Assembly (NCBI GenBank): GCA_041687395.1
Contig: JAWLCA010000017.1
Span: 34,596-98,595 of the forward strand
Direction of reading: 5' to 3'
Origin: JAWLCA01 sp041687395
GTDB lineage: Bacteria > Pseudomonadota > Alphaproteobacteria > Rhodobacterales > Rhodobacteraceae
Length of the DNA: 64,000 bases
The notes beneath the pieces were generated by a model that saw only the letters and a list, made by a program, of their open reading frames with translations, was not told where the DNA came from and ran no database searches. The position numbers and the translations under genes were made by a program. Every line of letters starts with the position of its first letter. Position 1 is the stretch's first letter. Shown here piece by piece: positions 59,895 through 64,000 of this stretch.

Positions 59895-61415
59895 TTACCC
59901 GTCGCTGCCGGTGTTGATCGCCTTCCGGCGCCAAATGCCGGCGATCGTCTTCCATGCCGTCCACAGGAGGAGCAGGATCACCAGGGTCAGCAACGCCGCG
60001 CTCACCGGGCGATCCACGAAGATCGAGGGATCGCCGCGACCGATCAGCATGGCGCGGCGCAGGTTTTGTTCCATCATGGGGCCGAGCACGAAGCGTATCA
60101 CCAGAGGTGCCGGATCGAAGCCGAGTTCCCGCATGACGTATCCCGTGAGCCCGAAGATCAGGACGAGGCCGACGTCGAGCGTGCTGAAATTGATCGAATA
60201 GGCGCCGATGCAGATGAAGCAGATGATGGATGGGTACAGGATCGTGTAGGGGATCTGCAGTATCCGGACCCAGATGCCGATCAGCGGAATGTTCAGCACC
60301 AAGAGCAGAACGTTCCCGATCCAGAAGCTTGCGACAAGTCCCCAGAAGATGTGCGGGTTCAGTGTCAACAGGGACGGTCCCGGCGATACGCCGTGGATCA
60401 GCAGTGCGCCCATCATGATCGCCATGGTCGCGCTTCCCGGTATTCCGAGCGTCAGTGTCGGGATGAAGGCGGCTTGGACCGCTGCGTTGTTTGCCGCCTC
60501 CGGAGCGGCTATCTCCGGAAGTGCGCCGGTGCCGAACCGCTCGGGTGTTCGGGATAGCATTTTTTCTACGGCGTAGGCGAAAAACGATGCCATCGTCTGG
60601 CCGGCGCCAGGAAGAATTCCGATTATGGCGCCGATCACCGAGCCGCGCATGATCGGTGGTGTGGACTCACGCATCTCGGCGGCCGTCGGGACCATTTCGC
60701 GGAGCCGGACCCTTTGCCGATAATGATCTTTCGCGCCGTGCCCGATGGAGGCAACGATCTCGGCCACGCCGAACAGTCCCATGGCGACCGCCACCAGGCT
60801 GATGCCGTCGTAAAGCGCGGTATTACCGAAGGCGAAGCGCGCGACCCCGGTGTTGGTGCCCGTGCCAACGGTTCCGAGGGCGAGTCCCACCAGTACCATT
60901 GCCAGGCCCTTGAGCGGTGGCCCCCGCGTGATCGTGGCTGCCCCGATCAATCCGAGGACCATCATCATGAAATACTCGGCCGGACCGAAGGCCAGCGTCA
61001 GGCCGGCCAGCATGGGGGCCATGAGCATCAGCAGCACGATTCCGAAGGTGCCTCCAGCAAAGGAGGCGATCGTGCTCATGAAGAGCGCGAGTCCCGCCTT
61101 GCCCTTTTTCGCCAGCGGGTGTCCGTCGACGCAGGTGATGGCGGATGAAGGTGTCCCTAGCAGGTTAAGCAGGATGGCGGCCGTTGAGCCACCATATTCC
61201 GCTCCGTAGTAGACGCCTGCAAGCATCACGATCGCGGTTTCCGGCGGCAGGTAGAAGGAGACCGGCAGCAGCATAGAGACGGCCGCCAGGGGCCCGATTC
61301 CCGGGAGCACGCCGATCAGGGTGCCGAGCATCACCCCGAGGAAGCAATATAGCAGGTTCGTTGGGCTGAGCGCCGTGTCGAAGCCGAGCGCGAGATTGGC
61401 AAGGAGCTCGGTCAT
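59895..61415 (-). CDS. Tripartite tricarboxylate transporter large permease TctA family
   Basis: The 506-residue protein with about 12 spans has the TctA landmarks GVLPGIGPLAAVSMLLP, GAEYGGSTAAILLNLLGTPSSA and the duplicated GILPGAGQTMASFFAYAVEK. With TctB and a periplasmic TctC it imports carboxylates using the ion gradient. TctB is truncated and TctC is missing in this window, so the system is probably non-functional or fed by other components. Its start overlaps the truncated tctB stop. Confidence 0.9.
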   Translation of the reverse strand: MTELLANLALGFDTALSPTNLLYCFLGVMLGTLIGVLPGIGPLAAVSMLLPVSFYLPPETAIVMLAGVYYGAEYGGSTAAILLNLLGTPSSAITCVDGHPLAKKGKAGLALFMSTIASFAGGTFGIVLLMLMAPMLAGLTLAFGPAEYFMMMVLGLIGAATITRGPPLKGLAMVLVGLALGTVGTGTNTGVARFAFGNTALYDGISLVAVAMGLFGVAEIVASIGHGAKDHYRQRVRLREMVPTAAEMRESTPPIMRGSVIGAIIGILPGAGQTMASFFAYAVEKMLSRTPERFGTGALPEIAAPEAANNAAVQAAFIPTLTLGIPGSATMAIMMGALLIHGVSPGPSLLTLNPHIFWGLVASFWIGNVLLLVLNIPLIGIWVRILQIPYTILYPSIICFICIGAYSINFSTLDVGLVLIFGLTGYVMRELGFDPAPLVIRFVLGPMMEQNLRRAMLIGRGDPSIFVDRPVSAALLTLVILLLLWTAWKTIAGIWRRKAINTGSDG

Positions 61416-61650
61416 GGCCAGCGGAACAGCCGAAGCGGTAGACCCAAGGTCAGAATGAACACCGCCCAGGAAAGTGCTACAAGAAATAGTGAGATCATGG
61501 CCGACTTAATCAGTCGCGGTCCGGGTTCGGCCAGAGTGGCAAGCGTCACGGTCGCTACGATCGAGGGCACAAGTCCGAACGTGCCGATGAGGATCCAAAA
61601 AGCGGCCACCGCGGTCGATACGGCGACGATTGGCCGGAGTCCGAACTTCG
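61412..61650 (-). pseudogene. TctB-type small permease, N-terminus lost
   Basis: About 80 residues remain, RPIVAVSTAVAAFWILIGTF onward, with two or three membrane spans ending LGLPLRLFRWP. A TctB is normally 150-170 residues. Going upstream the frame meets a stop within about 25 bases of 61650 and homology ends, where an aspartate dehydrogenase fragment begins on the other strand. The junction at about 61650-61665 therefore removed the 5' halves of both genes. Confidence 0.7.
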
Positions 61651-61659
61651 GGCGATCGC

Positions 61660-62043
61660 CGCCACATCAACCCGGCCTCCTTCGCGCATGAACCCTATAT
61701 CCATGATAACGGCATCGACCTTGACGCCGCGGCCGATGGTCCGGTGGTGGTGTTCGAAGGCACGGCGCACGAGGCCGCGACGCATTTCCCGCGCCACTTC
61801 AACGTCGCCGTGACACTCGCGCTGGTCGGCATCGGGCTCGACCGCACCCAAGTCCGCATCCGCGCCGACGGCACGCTGCCCGGTGCTCGGCACACGCTTT
61901 CAGTCGATGCGGATTCCGTCTCGCTGGAGGTGGTGTCGCAGAACTATCCGTCGCCCCAGAACAACCGCACCAGCCGGGTCGTCGCGCTGAGCATCCTCGC
62001 GGCACTGCCGCGCGAAGGCGCCACCCTGCGGGTGGGAAGTTGA
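61660..62043 (+). pseudogene. Aspartate dehydrogenase, C-terminal remnant
   Basis: The remaining 125 or so residues contain the L-aspartate dehydrogenase C-terminal domain: VVVFEGTAHEAATHFPRHFNVAVTLALVGIGLDRTQVRI and NYPSPQNNRTSRVVALS. The NAD-binding N-terminal domain is missing. The family makes iminosuccinate/oxaloacetate from aspartate. It abuts the tctB remnant and precedes aconitase X, suggesting the three once formed part of one catabolic locus. Confidence 0.75.
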
Positions 62044-62047
62044 GCGT

Positions 62048-63313
62048 CTGCAGCTTTCGGACCAGGACAAGGCGCTTCTGAACGGCGACAGCGGTGCTGC
62101 CGCACGCCTGGCGATGGAGGCACTGGTCGAACTGGGCACCGCCTATGACGCGCCCGACATGGTCGATATCGGCTATGCCCATGTCCACGCGGGCATGGCG
62201 CTTTACAAGGGCGATGTCGAGTTGATCAAGGCCACGGCGGAGCAGGGCGCGCGCATGGTGGTGCCGGTTTCGACGAACATCGCCAACGCGGATATGGGCG
62301 ATTGGCAGAGCACCGGGGCGCCCGACAGCCTCGGGCACCTGCAGAAACGCGCGGAAGCGGCGCATCGCGTCATGGGCAGCGCGACCTCCTTCACCTGCAC
62401 GCCCTACTGGGCAGGGCATTGGCCCACACGGAACATGCATATCGCGTCCATCGAGAGCGGGGTGACGGTGCTTGCCAATTCCGTTCTGGGCGCGCGCGCG
62501 AATCGAGACGGGTTCTTTGCGGTCTATGCGGGCATGACCGGACGCTACCCGCAGTCCGGCCTGCACAGGGACGAAAACCGCAAGCCGACCCATCGGGTCA
62601 CGGTTTCCGCGCGCCCGCAGGGCACTGCCGACTTCACCGCGCTGGGATATGCGATCGGCGGGAAAGTCCGTAATGGTGTGCCGCTGATCCGTGGGCTGGA
62701 GCGGCGCCCGGACCTTGACGAACTCGACGCATTGGGGGTCGGCATGGCGACTTCGGGCGGTGTGGCGATGTTCGTCCTGCCAGGCGTGACGCCCCCATAT
62801 GGCCCAGAGGCGGACGCCACGGGGCTGCCCGAGACCGAGATCGAAGAGGCGGATATCCAGCAGGTCTTCGACGGGTTCTGCAGCGGCGACGAAACCGGCT
62901 TCGAGCTTGTGCACCTGGGATGCCCGCACGCCTCATACGAAGAGGTGAAGCACTACGCCGAACTGTTCGCCGGACGCCGGATCGCCGAGGGGGTCGAGGT
63001 CTGGATCATCACGAACCGCGTGGTCCGCGACATGGCGCGACAGGCTGGGTTGCTGGCGCCGCTTCTGGCGGCCGGCGCGAACGTGGTGTCGGACACATGT
63101 CCGATTTCGTGTCATTTCGCCTGCACTTGCTCGCCTGATCCGTCCCTGGGTGTAACCCCCAAAAAAATAAGGACGGTCCTCGTGGATTCCGCGAAGCAGG
63201 CGCATTACGTCCGCGACATGATCCAGTGTCCCACCCTCTTCACCTCCAGCGAGTTCGCGGTGGAATCGGCCATCTTCGGGCGCTTTGTTCCGAGGGACCG
63301 CCGCAATGCCTGA
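62048..63313 (+). CDS. Aconitase X catalytic (large) subunit
   Basis: The protein has the AcnX large-subunit pattern: LSDQDKALLNGDSGAAARLAMEALV at the N-terminus, HVHAGMALYKGDVE, CTPYWAGHWP, DTCPISCHF near the end, and several Cys for an Fe-S cluster. AcnX members are hydro-lyases such as cis-3-hydroxyproline dehydratase. Conserved sequence begins about 22 codons before the first ATG (62114). The only in-frame start candidate near it is CTG at 62048, so the start is uncertain. It overlaps the small subunit by 8 bases. Confidence 0.85.
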   Translation: MQLSDQDKALLNGDSGAAARLAMEALVELGTAYDAPDMVDIGYAHVHAGMALYKGDVELIKATAEQGARMVVPVSTNIANADMGDWQSTGAPDSLGHLQKRAEAAHRVMGSATSFTCTPYWAGHWPTRNMHIASIESGVTVLANSVLGARANRDGFFAVYAGMTGRYPQSGLHRDENRKPTHRVTVSARPQGTADFTALGYAIGGKVRNGVPLIRGLERRPDLDELDALGVGMATSGGVAMFVLPGVTPPYGPEADATGLPETEIEEADIQQVFDGFCSGDETGFELVHLGCPHASYEEVKHYAELFAGRRIAEGVEVWIITNRVVRDMARQAGLLAPLLAAGANVVSDTCPISCHFACTCSPDPSLGVTPKKIRTVLVDSAKQAHYVRDMIQCPTLFTSSEFAVESAIFGRFVPRDRRNA

Positions 63314-63719
63314 GACATCCTGGACGGCGCGCGGCGTGGTGAAGGGCCTGGCCCGGGGGCGCGCCCTCGTCTCGCGGAAGGCGCTTTCCTTTCTGGGCGA
63401 TCTCGACATTCGCTCGGGGCGCGTCGTGGGACATTCGAGCGACCTTCTCGGAGAAATCGTCAGCGGGCGGGTTCTCGTGCTTCCCGAAACCCGTGGATCC
63501 GCGGGTGCATGGCGGTTCATCTACCAACTCAAGTCCCATGATACTCACCCCGTGGCGCTGATCCTGCGCGAAATGCCCGATCCGTCGGTCACCCAGGGCG
63601 CTATCCTCGCGGGCATCCCGATTGTCGTCGCCCGGCAGGACCAGGGGTTCTGGGAGGCCGTGAGGCCGGACGACCTGCTTGCGATCGACGGGGGCAAAGG
63701 GCGGATATCCCGCCCTTGA
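63306..63719 (+). CDS. Aconitase X swivel (small, DUF126) subunit
   Basis: The 137-residue protein MPETSWTARGVVKGLARGRA contains GRVVGHSSDLLGEIVSGRVLVLPETRGSAG and a late AGIPIVVARQD, the swivelling domain of AcnX that closes over the substrate. It is coupled to the large subunit by overlap. The ATG at 63306 fits; an earlier in-frame ATG at 63285 lies inside the large-subunit gene. Substrate unknown; cis-3-hydroxyproline is a good guess but no racemase or imino-acid reductase is nearby. Confidence 0.88.
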   Translation: MPETSWTARGVVKGLARGRALVSRKALSFLGDLDIRSGRVVGHSSDLLGEIVSGRVLVLPETRGSAGAWRFIYQLKSHDTHPVALILREMPDPSVTQGAILAGIPIVVARQDQGFWEAVRPDDLLAIDGGKGRISRP

Positions 63720-63902
63720 GTCTCACCACGCCCCTATGTAGATTGGCCGAAACAAGCATTTCTGCGCATCGAAAACTCCCTGATCAGGCGGCCGAAAATC
63801 CTTTCGGTCCATTCGGATACGGGTTCCGCGCGAGGGGTCCAACAATTCGCGGGCGGAGCGCAGCCGGCATCGCGACCCAGCCGGCATGTCTCTTGACGGA
63901 TC

Positions 63903-64000
63903 GGCGTTGTTGCGCAACTCGCGCCTGAGGCGTGAGTTCCCCTTACCCCGTTGACGTCATGCCACGCGGACGATCTCGGCGGTGCCGAGGGCGTTGAAGC
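63903..64000 (-). mobile_element. End of a probable IS5-family insertion sequence (runs off the window)
   Basis: On the minus strand the last 13 codons of a frame read FNALGTAEIVRVA and stop at TGA (63957-63959), a C-terminus I associate with IS5-type transposases. The GGCGTTGTTGCGCAACTC at 63903 looks like the terminal inverted repeat. The rest lies outside the window. The bases 63720-63902 between the small subunit and the IS hold no clear gene. Confidence 0.5.

Noticed and set aside
59595..60557. 320-codon plus-strand ORF opposite the peptidase and tctA
   Set aside because: Spans two real minus-strand genes in a shadow frame.

Overview
The window is chromosomal DNA of a GC-rich alphaproteobacterium, most likely order Rhodobacterales (Rhodobacter/Paracoccus/Rhodovulum-like). 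Pointers are the iscR-desulfurase-sufB-sufC-sufD-sufS operon with a one-cysteine IscR, a ribB fused to a GTP cyclohydrolase II domain without zinc cysteines, the ATGA/GTGA-coupled small operons, an MmcB repair protein, and many best matches in my memory to roseobacter/Rhodobacter proteins. The genus cannot be fixed from the sequence alone.

Layout. 1-3288: end of a Ca/Na antiporter, an SDR reductase and uvrC. 3295-13186: a LysR-controlled catabolic block with a PotABCD-type importer, class III aminotransferase, BKACE (beta-keto acid cleavage) enzyme, GNAT acetyltransferase, acetylpolyamine-amidohydrolase-like deacetylase and an FAD oxidase. It sits between uvrC and pgsA-moaD-moaE, which are usually neighbours. 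13298-26837: housekeeping genes (pgsA, moaDE, an OmpA/BON envelope protein, ubiA, rsmE, argB, sixA-like, smpB, sseA, aromatic aminotransferase) and a small aldolase/solute-binding pair. 27209-32240: an unusual export-like cluster with a 19-codon leader ORF, two half ABC transporters with decayed ATP sites, a mini membrane-fusion-like protein and a lipoprotein; it ends against a broken FAD-oxidase gene next to glpK. 34377-37021: an entericidin, a periplasmic DsrE protein, and an AT-rich DUF2971 gene bounded by GC-rich hairpins. 37022-50448: lepA, riboflavin genes, nusB, mmcB, manC, an Hpt protein, typA, an SMR transporter, icd and a hydrolase. 50601-58132: the SUF operon. 58178: tRNA-Arg(CCG), followed by a degraded accessory region (M28 peptidase with one stop codon, tctA, truncated tctB, truncated aspartate dehydrogenase, both aconitase-X subunits) and the edge of a probable IS5-family element.

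How the genes work together. The enzyme set at 8301-12079 matches, class by class, the steps biochemically described for aerobic beta-lysine degradation: N6-acetylation, transamination to 6-acetamido-3-oxohexanoate, cleavage with acetyl-CoA, and deacetylation to 4-aminobutyrate. With the cationic-substrate importer this makes a testable pathway assignment, and it is the strongest candidate here for an undescribed genetic system. The second is the ABC/mini-adaptor cluster. The SUF operon carries palindromes upstream of iscR, inside the desulfurase gene and inside sufD that suggest extra iron-responsive or RNA-level control.
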